DNA of 64,000 nt from Algibacter_G agarivorans (GCF_039543245.1 NZ_BAABJJ010000029.1:124001-188000); one strand, 5' to 3'; positions 7,601 to 15,855 are shown, counted from the first letter of the stretch. Notes: a model not told the origin generated them from the sequence alone. Numbers and translations are program-made.

Positions 7601-8280
7601 ATGCGATAGGAAAGAATAAATGGCTTTTTCTTATCTAGTTTTCTTAGTTTGCTGTTCCATACTTCTGTAAGATCTTCCTGAAGTGTGATATGTGAAAAAT
7701 GTGTTGTTCCATTTAAAAACGATTTAGGACCATAGCCCGTAATATCCTGGCAGCCTTCGCTTATATATTCTATGGTCCAATCTTTGTCATTTTTACAGCG
7801 ATATACTATGCCTTGAAGATTATTAATTAAAGCATCAAATTTTCGGTTACTTTCTATAAGTGCTGCATTTGTTTGTTGAATTTTTTCGTACTCATTTTTA
7901 CGTATCGTGGCATCTCTCAAAAAAGCAATCGTTAGTTGTTCATCTTTAATTTTAGTTGGACTTAAACTGATGTCTAAGCAAAATTCAGTACCATCTTTTT
8001 TAATTCCCCATAAATCTATGTTGTTAATTAAATTTCTAGGTTTTGGGTTTTTTGAATATGTTTTAACATGTGTTTTATGTTGTTTTCTAAAATTATCTGG
8101 AATAAGAATATCAATATTCTTATCCAATAACTCTCCTGAATCATAACCAAAAATTTGTTCGCAAGCTACATTTGCCATTTGGATGCTACCATCTTTTGTA
8201 ACGACTAAAATACCTTCTACTGAAGTTTCGAAAATGGTTTTAAACACGTCTTCATTATTAATTTTATTGCTCATATTCAA
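4636..8280 (-). CDS. multi-PAS/LOV/GAF sensor histidine kinase
   Basis: 1214 residues without a membrane segment, so a cytosolic sensor. Order: about four PAS domains (roughly residues 10-130, 145-265, 275-385, 395-505), a LOV-type PAS (about 515-630), a GAF domain (about 640-790, with GPKVGSCGTAAF), a coiled coil (800-860), a further PAS (870-975), HisKA with SHEFRTPL (His1001) and a HATPase_c domain (NLLSNASKYS, DQGIGIPEEE, GTGLGLNI). The LOV module has GRNCNFLQ with Cys560 at the flavin-adduct position, NYKKDGTLFWNEL and FIGVQ, the usual FMN-contact segments, but Asn replaces the Arg of the common NCRFLQ. There is no receiver domain, so a separate response regulator is needed; the REC-CRP protein downstream is the natural candidate. 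It starts 26 bp after the MscS gene and is probably co-transcribed from the promoter at 9383-9425. Confidence 0.9.
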   Translation of the reverse strand: MNMSNKINNEDVFKTIFETSVEGILVVTKDGSIQMANVACEQIFGYDSGELLDKNIDILIPDNFRKQHKTHVKTYSKNPKPRNLINNIDLWGIKKDGTEFCLDISLSPTKIKDEQLTIAFLRDATIRKNEYEKIQQTNAALIESNRKFDALINNLQGIVYRCKNDKDWTIEYISEGCQDITGYGPKSFLNGTTHFSHITLQEDLTEVWNSKLRKLDKKKPFILSYRITDKKGRIKYLHELGRGIFDKNGNLEAIEGFITDVTAQKEQELALKENQARTKALLEAIPDMIFIQNRKGEYLDWYCNTPEKLFMPPKKFIGLHMEKVLPPHVYNSFKTAHQKLKESGEMQLAEYCAKGKKDMNHYEARMVLMNDHKILTIVRDVTENKNLERDIGIAEIRSNAILNALPDLFFVHDENVNLLEIHASNPSLLNAPVEDLIGKNIKEVLPSDIAKQISNKLAKVRKTKHMEMLQMTVNSMKGLVDLDVRFVPLADNKTLSIARDVTDLNAKTKLLQIRSRALEAADNSILIVDAQNPNLPITYCNDAFEKVTGYTKKEVYGRNCNFLQNDDRDQKEIAIMRNAIKHGETCHVVLRNYKKDGTLFWNELTITPVKNEAQQLTHFIGVQNDVSNRIKQEKLKDQIRRILELITKDRPITQICNNIIETVETHLEDGMASVLLLDKKSKTLHKLAALHIPKDFSDFIEGISIGPKVGSCGTAAFLKKEIIVADIKNNSLWKNYKDIALKNGLRSCWAYPIMSSTNQVLGTFAIYNKHPREPLKKEKEIILDMTYLASIAIEKHYNTISLKDSKTQLEQYAHKLEEKVQQRTKEVMATVKQLVESNLDLEDQILITEQAEKNALLSKALVSEVAKNFPRGFITVVDKNFQIVLAEGEALAEVGLKPFIFEGISIDDIFVFSEERKVRIKGDIVKTLSGKHLSFETKYKNRYFSVNTAPLLDENLDRSNALLVYSDISQQKEIEFNIQKALKKEKELNELKSRFISMASHEFRTPLSAILTSAILIAKQNEPGQELKREKYVVQIEKNVKHLVTILNDFLSLSKLEEGKIAAIKEHIDLINLAKVFVEESKVSLKKGQHIILSTPRDELFLNLDAKLFRHIITNLLSNASKYSPENSNIDFKILQHQNHILIQITDQGIGIPEEEQKHLFERFFRANNAINIEGTGLGLNIVKHYTELLGGIIGFKSRLNIGTTFWVELPIMN

Positions 8281-8306
8281 GTGTTTAGCAATTGCTAAGT
8301 TTAAAG

Positions 8307-9359
8307 TTATAATTCAAATACTTGCATCTGTCGTATTTTTGGCAAAGATGCAGGATGATTTTTTTGCATAAATTCTATTAATTGTTCTCTTATAGTGCAA
8401 CGTAAGTCCCAAATATCAGAGGCGTTTTTTGCACTAAAACTTGTTCTGATTTCTATAGTTAATTGGTCTACTTTGGTGACCAATAAATCGGCAGTTTTTT
8501 TGTTCCAAAGCGGATTGGATTTTAACAAGGACATAAACTCTTTTCTTAATACATTAACCGGAAACGAATAATCTACATAAAAGAATACGCTACCAATTAG
8601 CTCGGGCGAATTGAAAGTCCAGTTTACAAAAGGGTTGTCATTAAAATAACTTAGGGGTAATACTAATCTGCGTAAATCCCATGTTTTTATAACCACATAA
8701 GTTAGTGTAATGTCTTCTACGATGCCAAACTCTCCTTCAATTTCTACTTTATCATCAATTTTAATGGGTTGAGTAAAAGCAATCTGAAAGCCTGTAATTA
8801 AATTGGCAATCGATTTTTGAGCTGCTACACCTACTATAATCCCAATAACACCAGCAGATGTTAATATGGTAGTGCCAATTTTTCTAACTTCGGGAATGTT
8901 CCATAAAATAGAGGCAATGGCAAGGGTTATTATGACAATAAGTGCAAGACTTTTTAAAAACCGCAGCTGTGTTACTACTTTACGCTCTTTTGCTTTTTGA
9001 CTTCCTTCTACAAGAAATTTTTGTTTTACTAGAACCTCTAGCCCTTGCAAAAAAGCGATTAATACCCAAACAAAATTAATTATGATACAGGCTTCGATAC
9101 TTTTTTCCCATAACAGGTTGAGCTCTAATGCATTTATGGGGGCATATAATAACAACAATGGGAACAAAAATTTTAATGGTATTTTAAGGCGCTGTAACGT
9201 TTGTTCTTTTAAAATTGTTGGTTTTCTATTTTGACTGAGTTTTAAAAATTTGAATAGCAACCATTGCAAAAAAAGACCTGTCAATACTGATACCAGGATG
9301 ATTATTAAAATTTTCAATCTAAGATCCGTAACTGAAAATTTTGAAAAAATGGTCTCCAT
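8307..9359 (-). CDS. MscS-family mechanosensitive channel
   Basis: 350 residues with about four or five transmembrane segments (near 17-37, 60-80, 90-110, 135-155 and 165-185), then the soluble MscS fold. The pore-lining helix and beta-domain junction are recognisable: TILTSAGVIGIIVGVAAQKS, NLITGFQIAFTQPIKIDD and EIEGEFGIVEDITLTYVVIK, followed by a DLRRLVLPLSYF loop. Such channels open on hypo-osmotic shock and act in the inner membrane. It heads a two-gene unit with the sensor kinase (26-bp gap). A CRP-like promoter at 9383-9425 would give a leader of about 17 nt, which supports this start. The pairing of a channel with a multi-sensor kinase is contextual, not proof of a shared function. Confidence 0.88.
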   Translation of the reverse strand: METIFSKFSVTDLRLKILIIILVSVLTGLFLQWLLFKFLKLSQNRKPTILKEQTLQRLKIPLKFLFPLLLLYAPINALELNLLWEKSIEACIIINFVWVLIAFLQGLEVLVKQKFLVEGSQKAKERKVVTQLRFLKSLALIVIITLAIASILWNIPEVRKIGTTILTSAGVIGIIVGVAAQKSIANLITGFQIAFTQPIKIDDKVEIEGEFGIVEDITLTYVVIKTWDLRRLVLPLSYFNDNPFVNWTFNSPELIGSVFFYVDYSFPVNVLRKEFMSLLKSNPLWNKKTADLLVTKVDQLTIEIRTSFSAKNASDIWDLRCTIREQLIEFMQKNHPASLPKIRQMQVFEL

Positions 9360-9382
9360 TTATCTTTATTTATCTTTTTCTT

Positions 9383-9425
9383 TAAAATTAATCTAGTTGT
9401 GTCCATATTGAAATGATATCCATCA
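9383..9425 (-). promoter_or_regulatory. CRP-like activator site plus -7 element, promoter of the MscS-kinase unit
   Basis: Read on the minus strand: TGATGGATATCA (9425-9414) followed by TTTCAATA, with the -7 element TAATTTTA at 9390-9383, offset exactly 35. The dyad is less symmetric in its inner bases than the site at 9433-9444, which sits only 7 bp away and faces the opposite gene. Confidence 0.5.
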
Positions 9426-9432
9426 GTTTAAG

Positions 9433-9475
9433 TGACCTAGGTCATTTTAAAGTATTATAAGGCTTAGTAAGTTTG
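9433..9475 (+). promoter_or_regulatory. CRP-like activator site plus -7 element, promoter of the phosphoribosyltransferase gene
   Basis: Perfect palindrome TGACCTAGGTCA at 9433-9444 followed by TTTTAAA, with a full consensus -7 element TAAGTTTG at 9468-9475, offset 35. The predicted leader is about 110 nt, the longest in the set. Confidence 0.7.
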
Positions 9476-9590
9476 TTGATTGTGTTAAATCAAGATGAAA
9501 TTATTGAAGGTATAGCTATCGGTTTCTTGATCTGGAACTAAGCAAAATTAACCAGTGATAGCTTAGTATAAAATTTAAAAAACTAAAGTT

Positions 9591-10223
9591 ATGGTTTATA
9601 AAGATAGAATTGAAGCAGCTAATTTGTTAGCGACTAAACTGGAAGCCTATAACGATAAGAACGCTATAATTTTGGCCATACCAAGAGGTGGTGTGCCTAT
9701 TGGTTATGTCGTGGCAAACCAGTTGCATTTACCTTTAGAGGTGGTGCTATCTAAAAAAATAGGACATCCGCTTCATAAAGAATTTGCCATTGGTGCAGTT
9801 ACCTTAAAAAGTCAGGTTTTAAGTAGTGCCGCTGATCAAGTCTCTAAAAGTTATATTGATGCGGAAACCAAAAAGATTAGAGCCTTGCTTACCAAACGCT
9901 ATCAGAATCTTTATGGTAAAAAAGCCCCCCTTGAGCTGAAAGACAAAATTTTAATTATTGTAGATGATGGCATTGCTACTGGTAATACCATAATATCTAC
10001 CATAGAAATGCTACATAAAGAACAGCCTAAAAAAATTGTGGTTGCTGTTCCTGTTTCTTCTCAAAGCGCTTTGCAAAAACTGCAAAATACCCCTTTTGTT
10101 GATAAGGTTATTTGTCTTAATTCACCTTCTGATTTTAGATCTGTAAGTCAATTTTATGAAAACTTTGACCAAGTTGATGATGCGGAAGTTATAAGCTTGT
10201 TGAATAAAATAGAGGCAGCCTGA
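9591..10223 (+). CDS. phosphoribosyltransferase family protein
   Basis: 210 residues, type I phosphoribosyltransferase fold. The PRPP loop appears as ILIIVDDGIATGNT in the middle of the protein, preceded by the PRGGVPIGYVVA segment and VVLSKKIGHP. It belongs to the stand-alone PRTase group that is often fused to, or next to, erythromycin esterase domains and stress genes; the natural substrate of this group is not settled. Here the esterase-bearing gene lies just downstream in the convergent orientation, and both have CRP-like promoters. No signal peptide. The following 163-bp gap (10224-10386) holds only a short AAGGTTTTAAAAACCTT palindrome near 10311. Confidence 0.85.
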   Translation: MVYKDRIEAANLLATKLEAYNDKNAIILAIPRGGVPIGYVVANQLHLPLEVVLSKKIGHPLHKEFAIGAVTLKSQVLSSAADQVSKSYIDAETKKIRALLTKRYQNLYGKKAPLELKDKILIIVDDGIATGNTIISTIEMLHKEQPKKIVVAVPVSSQSALQKLQNTPFVDKVICLNSPSDFRSVSQFYENFDQVDDAEVISLLNKIEAA

Positions 10224-10386
10224 AAAGAACTGCTACTTTCAGGTTATGGACAAAGGTTTACTTTTTAAGTTCATGGAGTCCAGAACTTATATTGAATATT
10301 ATTAGCCATAAGGTTTTAAAAACCTTGCGGGATAGGTTAAATGAGTTCATTATTATTGGATATAAGATAACTACAACTTTAGTGTT

Positions 10387-12333
10387 TTATTTATCAATTA
10401 ACCCAAAAAAAGGATGCATGTCCTGACGCTTTGTTGCTTCTGTTTTTTGGGGAATCGGGGTTATAGCTTTTGTTTTATTAAACCAAATATACTCATCAAA
10501 TTGCGAAGCAAGTACAGCTTTAAAATAATGGCTCATCCGTTCCGTTTCTGGTTTATATACCACACCAATGGCACGCTCTAGCCTTGGTGTGCTCAAAAAT
10601 TCCCTCAATTTTTTTTCTGAATAATCTGCACCTAAGGGAAGTGTAAAATTAGGGACGTTTGTTCTATGGCAAAGATTTTCATAACTATCACTTACAGAAT
10701 CGTTCACTGTCATCACGTTCATTTTTTCGCCCCAATTTTTAGCTGCAGCAACGGTTCCTGTATGCGTTCCAAAACCAATTTGGTACGATTGAGAACCAAA
10801 ATGTTCCTTACATAAATGACCAATATTTATTTCGCCTCTCGCATACATTTGTGTAGCCAAGGCATTGCCAATATGCGAATTATGCGCCCAAACAACGGCT
10901 TTAGAGTTATTACCATAATATGACAATAAGGATTTTAAGGTATAAAACATGTGAAAATCCCGTAAGTTCCAAGATTCTGCACTACCATAATACATCGATT
11001 TGTAATACCGTTCTGCATCAACCACAACTGTAGCGTTTTGGTAGGCATAAAAATACGCTTGTGAATGGTTGAGTCTTTTTTTGTTTTTCAACAAATCAAA
11101 TAACATTTTTAACACCTCTTTTTCGCAACTCTTTAATTTCTCAGTCTTCACTAGTTTTCCATATACTGAGGGATTCGACATATAGGGCATAATACATGAA
11201 TAACGCAATTTTGCTAGTACTGCTAAATCGGGGTCAATATCTTGAAGATAGTTAATGACTAAATCTATAGAATTTTCCAATCCATATAAATCGAGACCAT
11301 AAAATCCTATGCTATTATCATGTTTCGAGTTATATTTTTTTAGCCATTCTACAAAATCTAGAACTTCTTTGTTTTTCCACATCCATTCAGGGAACCGTGC
11401 AAAAGGCATCCAATCTTGCCCTTTATATTGATGTCTTACATAATTGTTAATTTGCTCTGCATCAGACCAATCTGCTTCTGCGCAAACTAGGTTGAACCCT
11501 TTTTTTTCTATTAGTGCTTTTGTAATTTCCTGTCTAGTGGTATAAAACTCTGAAGTGCCGTGCGAAGCCTCACCCAGCAACACAACTTTAGCATCTCCAA
11601 TCCGTTCTAATAAACCATCTATTGGAAACTTTTTAATCGTTTTAAAAGGAATGGAACTAATGCCTATTTCATCTATAATTTCACGTTCAGGGTAAGTTTC
11701 AGTACTTATTACGGGAAGTAGTTTTGGTTTCGGAATAAAATAATTATCGCGTAATGCTTTTGTAACATATTCGGTTTCAGAAATTCGTTTCATGGTTTCT
11801 AACATAACATGTGACCAATCGGGGCCAACGGGTGCCAATAATCTAGCTCCGATTTTTAATTGACTTTTTATGGTATCTGGTATTTCTTTGAATTCTGAAG
11901 CACTTAAAATAGCATTAAAAGGTGCTTTTTCTTTCCATCCATTTTCAAGTTTACCTGTTTTTATGTGTACGTTGGTAATGTCTATGTTTTTTAAGACCTC
12001 TAATGCCCAATTTGAATATGTTTTGGTTGTTTCAACAGCATAAACATCTTTATATATTTTGGAAAGTACAGCCAAAATATATACAGAATCAACACCAATA
12101 ATTAAAATGTTTTCTTCTTTTTTTATCTCTAATTGTTCTAGCATTCTGGCAACAACAATAACTCTAGGCTCTGTTTTTTCAATAGATTTTTCAATTCTTA
12201 CATCTTCGTAAAAATAGGGATGTAAAGTTTCTGATAAAAAAAAGGCTTCTGGAACATCTTGAAAGGCCTTTAAAAGTAATGTATTGCTAATACCTTTATC
12301 CTTTAATTGTTCTTCAATACTTATTTCCTTCAT
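10387..12333 (-). CDS. PCMT-like / erythromycin esterase fusion protein
   Basis: 648 residues. Residues 1 to about 215 resemble protein-L-isoaspartate O-methyltransferase (VVARMLEQLEIKKEENILIIG, then VYAVE and AILSASEFKEIPDTIKSQLKIGARLLAPVG split by short gaps). The SAM glycine loop, normally EIGTGSGY, reads IIGVDSVY, so methyl transfer is doubtful. Residues about 230-630 are an erythromycin esterase-type domain with LLGEASHGTSEFYTTR (Glu and His of the catalytic motif), CAEADWSDAEQINNYVR, FYGLDLYGL and VVWAHNSHIGNA. Members in stress islands are not known macrolide resistance enzymes; the substrate is unknown. A CRP-like promoter at 12360-12402 gives a leader of about 20 nt. Convergent neighbour: the phosphoribosyltransferase at 9591. 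Confidence 0.85.
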   Translation of the reverse strand: MKEISIEEQLKDKGISNTLLLKAFQDVPEAFFLSETLHPYFYEDVRIEKSIEKTEPRVIVVARMLEQLEIKKEENILIIGVDSVYILAVLSKIYKDVYAVETTKTYSNWALEVLKNIDITNVHIKTGKLENGWKEKAPFNAILSASEFKEIPDTIKSQLKIGARLLAPVGPDWSHVMLETMKRISETEYVTKALRDNYFIPKPKLLPVISTETYPEREIIDEIGISSIPFKTIKKFPIDGLLERIGDAKVVLLGEASHGTSEFYTTRQEITKALIEKKGFNLVCAEADWSDAEQINNYVRHQYKGQDWMPFARFPEWMWKNKEVLDFVEWLKKYNSKHDNSIGFYGLDLYGLENSIDLVINYLQDIDPDLAVLAKLRYSCIMPYMSNPSVYGKLVKTEKLKSCEKEVLKMLFDLLKNKKRLNHSQAYFYAYQNATVVVDAERYYKSMYYGSAESWNLRDFHMFYTLKSLLSYYGNNSKAVVWAHNSHIGNALATQMYARGEINIGHLCKEHFGSQSYQIGFGTHTGTVAAAKNWGEKMNVMTVNDSVSDSYENLCHRTNVPNFTLPLGADYSEKKLREFLSTPRLERAIGVVYKPETERMSHYFKAVLASQFDEYIWFNKTKAITPIPQKTEATKRQDMHPFFGLIDK

Positions 12334-12359
12334 CTTTCCTGTATTTAAAAGTAGGTTTA

Positions 12360-12402
12360 TAAATGTATTGTAGTTCAGTCAATTATAAAATGATACAGGT
12401 CA
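12360..12402 (-). promoter_or_regulatory. CRP-like activator site plus -7 element, promoter of the PCMT/esterase gene
   Basis: Read on the minus strand: TGACCTGTATCA (12402-12391) followed by TTTTATAA, with the -7 element TACATTTA at 12367-12360, offset exactly 35. Confidence 0.6.
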
Positions 12403-12562
12403 TTTTGGAACGCTATGTCTAAGGCTGTTTTCGATAAAAATAAACTATGGAATTAGTGACACTGTTGGTTGCTTATTTCTTAAAATTAATTTTTGTCAGG
12501 TACATAGTGGAATAGTATAAATTAAATTTCTTTCGTTTGGGATTTGAACATTTATGAATAGT

Positions 12563-15223
12563 TTAAAACGTTCCACCAGCACGCTTTATAAGCTGGGCTA
12601 AAGCTATTGATCCTAGCGCAAAAATGAAAACCAACCCAAATTGTTCTGCCGTTAAGCCAGTTAATAATAGAGCTTTGGCAACAGGTGTAACATAATAAGC
12701 ACCTGTAGTGATAAGCAGCGATATAACAATGGCGTACCATATCCAAGGATTCTTAATGATTTCATTATTAAAAAAAGACACATTGCTTTCTGCCATATTA
12801 AATACATTAAGTAATTGCGCTAGTACCAAGGTATAGAATGCCATATTGTTTATTGATGCAGCTGATAGTTGTAATGTAAAATAGGAGTAGGCAGTAATAC
12901 CTACAACAGCGGTAGTAATACAAAGTCCATAAATAATAGTTGAAGACCATAGTTTTGCTGTCATAATTGACTCATTGGCTTTTCTAGGAGGTCGTTTCAT
13001 AATATCTTCTTCGCCTTTACCCATGCCTAAGGCTAATGCCGGGAATATATCTGTAACCAAGTTTAGAAACAAAATTTGTAAAGGTAATAGTGGTGCCGGT
13101 AAATTCAATAAAGCTGCTAAACCAACAGATACAACTTCCGCAAGATTACAGGATAGAAGATAGACCACAAATTGTCTGATATGATCGTAAATGGCTCGTC
13201 CCTGACTAATGGCTAACTCCATGGTTGTAAATTTGTCATTTTTAAGGATAATATCTGCTGCTTCTCTTGCTGCTTGAGTACCTCTTATGCCCATGGCAAT
13301 ACCAATATCTGCTTTTCGTAATGCAGGGATGTCGTTTATGCCATCGCCAAACATCCCTACAACATTGCCATTTGCTTGATATAGCGCTATTAGTTTCAAT
13401 TTCTGTTCTGGCGTAACTCTTGCAAAAACCAAGGCATCTGATATGCGTTTTCTTAAAATATCATCCATTTCTTTTTCAAATTTCAACTCCTGCCCGTGAA
13501 CACTATTGTTAGAAGAAGCTCCTTTGGATAACAATCCTACTTCTTCAGCAACCTTCTTTGCTGTTTCAAGGTGGTCACCAGTCATCATAACCACTTTAAT
13601 ACCAGCTTTTTTGTAGGTTTTTAGTGTTGCTTTTACATCTTCTCTAGCTGGATCTAAAAAACCAATAGCACCTAAAAAAGTTAGATTTGATAGTAAATTC
13701 TCTTTTTTTGGTTTTGTTATGTGGTCTTTATAGGCAAAAGCTAATACCCTTAGCCCTTGAGATGCCATAGCGTTCACACGGTTAAACCATTCTTGTTTGT
13801 TTTTAAATTCTAACGATTTGTTGTCTTTTAAGATGGTATCGCATAAGTCTATAATGGTCTCAAACGCCCCTTTAGTGTATACGGTAAATCCCTTTTCTTC
13901 TCTTTGGTTTAATGTGGCCATCAACTTACTTGTAGTATTAAAAGGGATCTCCATGCTCTCAGGATTATTTTTTTTGATTTTTTTTGGATCAAAATTCAAT
14001 TTTTTAGCAAATTGTACAAGTGCCAATTCAATGCTATCACCTCTCATTTCTTCAGCATCTAAAATAACATTGTTACATAAAACACTGGTCTTTATGATAA
14101 TATTGAATGCTTGGTGTTCGCGTAAATAATCAAAATAGGCACTGTCTTTATTTTGAATGGCATTTAACGTTTCGCCTTCAAAGACTAGGGTGTGTACCTG
14201 CATATTATCCTCAGTAAGTGTTCCTGTTTTATCTGTGCAAATAATATTTGTTGCTCCAAGGGTTTCTACGGCTTCCATTTTTTTAATAATAACCTGTCGC
14301 TTAGATAATTTTAGCATACCTCTTGCCAAAGCAATAGTTGCTACAACGGGAAGTCCTTCTGGTATTGCTGCAACGGCAAGTGCTACTGCGGTTTCAATAA
14401 TTAAAAGCATGTCCAAACCTCTAAAATAACCTGTAAAAACAATAAGGATTGCAAAAATGAGAGTAAGCCCAATAAGCCATTTGCTCAATGCATTCAATTT
14501 TTTTTCTAACGGTGTGTGCTGTTCTTCAATTTCGGAGCTTAATTCTTGAATTTTGCCAAGTTGGGTATTACGTCCTGTGTATACTACGATTGCCTTTGCA
14601 GAACCTTGTACTACAGATGTCCCCCTAAATACCATGTTTTTTTGTTCTGGTAGTGCCGTGTTTTTTGTAAGGGTATTTATGTTTTTTTTTACATCAATGC
14701 TTTCTCCAGTTAACGCAGCTTCTTTTATTGATAAATTATCAGCAGTAATTAAGCGTGCATCAGCAGAAACAACATCTCCAGCTTCTGTTAAAATGATATC
14801 GCCAGGCACTAAAAATGAGGACTTTATTGCTTTTATTTTTCCATCGCGCAAAACTGTGCACTTAACAAACCCTATTTTGCGAAGGGTTTCAAGAGATCGT
14901 ATAGCCTGTGATTCCATTATGAAACCAATAGTAGTCGTAATGAAGATGACTGTAATTATGGCAATGGTATCAGGTAAATCATCATTAAAAAAATACGTAA
15001 GAAGTGCAGCAATAGCAAGTATAAAAATAATTGGATCATTGAATTGGTCGATAAGGACTTTCCATCTTTTTTTTGACGCCTTAACAGTTGTGTCATTTTT
15101 GCCATATTTCTGAATGCGTTGTTGCGCTTCTTTTTCTGTCAAACCTTTTTTAATTGAACTGCCCAATTTATCTACAACAGTTTTTATTGAAAAAGCGAAA
15201 GGGGTTTGAATTATATTTGGCAT
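12563..15223 (-). CDS. P-type (P2A-like) cation-transporting ATPase
   Basis: 886 residues from the chosen start. N-terminal cation-ATPase domain, about ten membrane helices, actuator loop with LTGES, phosphorylation motif DKTGTLTEDN (Asp331) and hinge GDGINDIPALRKADIGIAMG. The TM4 sequence AVAAIPEGLP and TM6 NLVTDIFPALALGMG are those of Ca2+-type (SERCA-like) pumps, so Ca2+ or Mn2+ export is most likely. The frame also has an ATG at 15247, only 6 nt after a terminator-like U run; 15223 leaves a sensible leader. It lies directly behind hsp20, separated by a strong hairpin at 15252-15300, and has no CRP-like site of its own. Expression probably depends on read-through from hsp20 or on a promoter I cannot recognise. 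Confidence 0.9.
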   Translation of the reverse strand: MPNIIQTPFAFSIKTVVDKLGSSIKKGLTEKEAQQRIQKYGKNDTTVKASKKRWKVLIDQFNDPIIFILAIAALLTYFFNDDLPDTIAIITVIFITTTIGFIMESQAIRSLETLRKIGFVKCTVLRDGKIKAIKSSFLVPGDIILTEAGDVVSADARLITADNLSIKEAALTGESIDVKKNINTLTKNTALPEQKNMVFRGTSVVQGSAKAIVVYTGRNTQLGKIQELSSEIEEQHTPLEKKLNALSKWLIGLTLIFAILIVFTGYFRGLDMLLIIETAVALAVAAIPEGLPVVATIALARGMLKLSKRQVIIKKMEAVETLGATNIICTDKTGTLTEDNMQVHTLVFEGETLNAIQNKDSAYFDYLREHQAFNIIIKTSVLCNNVILDAEEMRGDSIELALVQFAKKLNFDPKKIKKNNPESMEIPFNTTSKLMATLNQREEKGFTVYTKGAFETIIDLCDTILKDNKSLEFKNKQEWFNRVNAMASQGLRVLAFAYKDHITKPKKENLLSNLTFLGAIGFLDPAREDVKATLKTYKKAGIKVVMMTGDHLETAKKVAEEVGLLSKGASSNNSVHGQELKFEKEMDDILRKRISDALVFARVTPEQKLKLIALYQANGNVVGMFGDGINDIPALRKADIGIAMGIRGTQAAREAADIILKNDKFTTMELAISQGRAIYDHIRQFVVYLLSCNLAEVVSVGLAALLNLPAPLLPLQILFLNLVTDIFPALALGMGKGEEDIMKRPPRKANESIMTAKLWSSTIIYGLCITTAVVGITAYSYFTLQLSAASINNMAFYTLVLAQLLNVFNMAESNVSFFNNEIIKNPWIWYAIVISLLITTGAYYVTPVAKALLLTGLTAEQFGLVFIFALGSIALAQLIKRAGGTF

Positions 15224-15251
15224 TTGAATATTATTTATAAAGCACAAAACT

Positions 15252-15300
15252 TAAAAAACCCTCTTACCAAATCTTTAACTTAAAGATTTGGTAAGAGGGT
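15252..15300 (-). terminator. intrinsic terminator or attenuator between hsp20 and the ATPase gene
   Basis: A 21-nt perfect inverted repeat (15258-15278 and 15280-15300), followed on the minus strand by six T (15258-15253). It is a textbook terminator for hsp20, yet the ATPase frame opens within 30 nt. Confidence 0.8.
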
Positions 15301-15379
15301 ACATCTTTATTGTTTTCTTTTACGGTAATATCAAACAAAAAAAGTTGATGTGTAAAAAAGTCCAATTGAAAACTAGATC

Positions 15380-15817
15380 TTATGCAATTTGAATTTTCTT
15401 TGGCTTTTGTTTTTTTGCTTCCTCTTTTTTGATAAGGTTGAAACTTAAAATACCATCTTTATAATGGGCCTTAACGTTTTCTTCTTTTACCGAATCCGGA
15501 AGTTGCAATCTTTTTTGAAAAGCGTTATAACTGAATTCTTGACGCATATAGTCCTCTTCTTTTTCCTTTTTAGAACTTGACTTTTCCGCCATTACATTTA
15601 AGCATCCATCATCGATGGTAACTTCGAAATCCTTTTTAGAATATCCAGGTGCAGCCAATTCAACTTCAAAAGCATCTTCGGTTTCTTTAATGTTTAATGC
15701 GGGTTCGTTACCTCCGTTGTTCCAAAGACGTGTTCCGAAGAAATCATCAGTATCAAAAAAATCTGGTGCTATAAGATTTCCCCATGGTCTTCTGTTTCTA
15801 AATTTAATTAGTGACAT
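15380..15817 (-). CDS. Hsp20/alpha-crystallin family small heat-shock protein
   Basis: 145 residues. Alpha-crystallin domain about residues 45-135: ALNIKETEDAFEVELAAPGY, KKDFEVTIDDGCLNV, the SYNAFQKRLQLPDSV segment and YKDGILSFNLIKKE; a short Lys-rich tail ending IQIA supplies the I-x-I/A-type oligomer contact. It is a cytosolic ATP-independent holdase. An upstream ATG at 15844 is in frame but would start about 5 nt after the predicted transcript start; MSLIKFRNRRPWG at 15817 matches the typical N-terminus of the family and leaves a leader of about 32 nt. Promoter at 15856-15898. The next gene downstream is the P-type ATPase, behind a terminator-like hairpin. Confidence 0.92.
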   Translation of the reverse strand: MSLIKFRNRRPWGNLIAPDFFDTDDFFGTRLWNNGGNEPALNIKETEDAFEVELAAPGYSKKDFEVTIDDGCLNVMAEKSSSKKEKEEDYMRQEFSYNAFQKRLQLPDSVKEENVKAHYKDGILSFNLIKKEEAKKQKPKKIQIA

Positions 15818-15855
15818 AATTTTAATATTTATTAGGTTAAACAATTTAATTAATG

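Noticed and set aside
10305..10335. Terminator after the phosphoribosyltransferase gene
   Set aside because: The AAGGTTTTAAAAACCTT palindrome has no T run after it on either strand and resembles a common flavobacterial intergenic palindrome.
10387..12333. Erythromycin resistance gene
   Set aside because: The esterase domain belongs to the type found in stress islands with PCMT and PRTase domains; nothing in the context suggests an acquired resistance gene.
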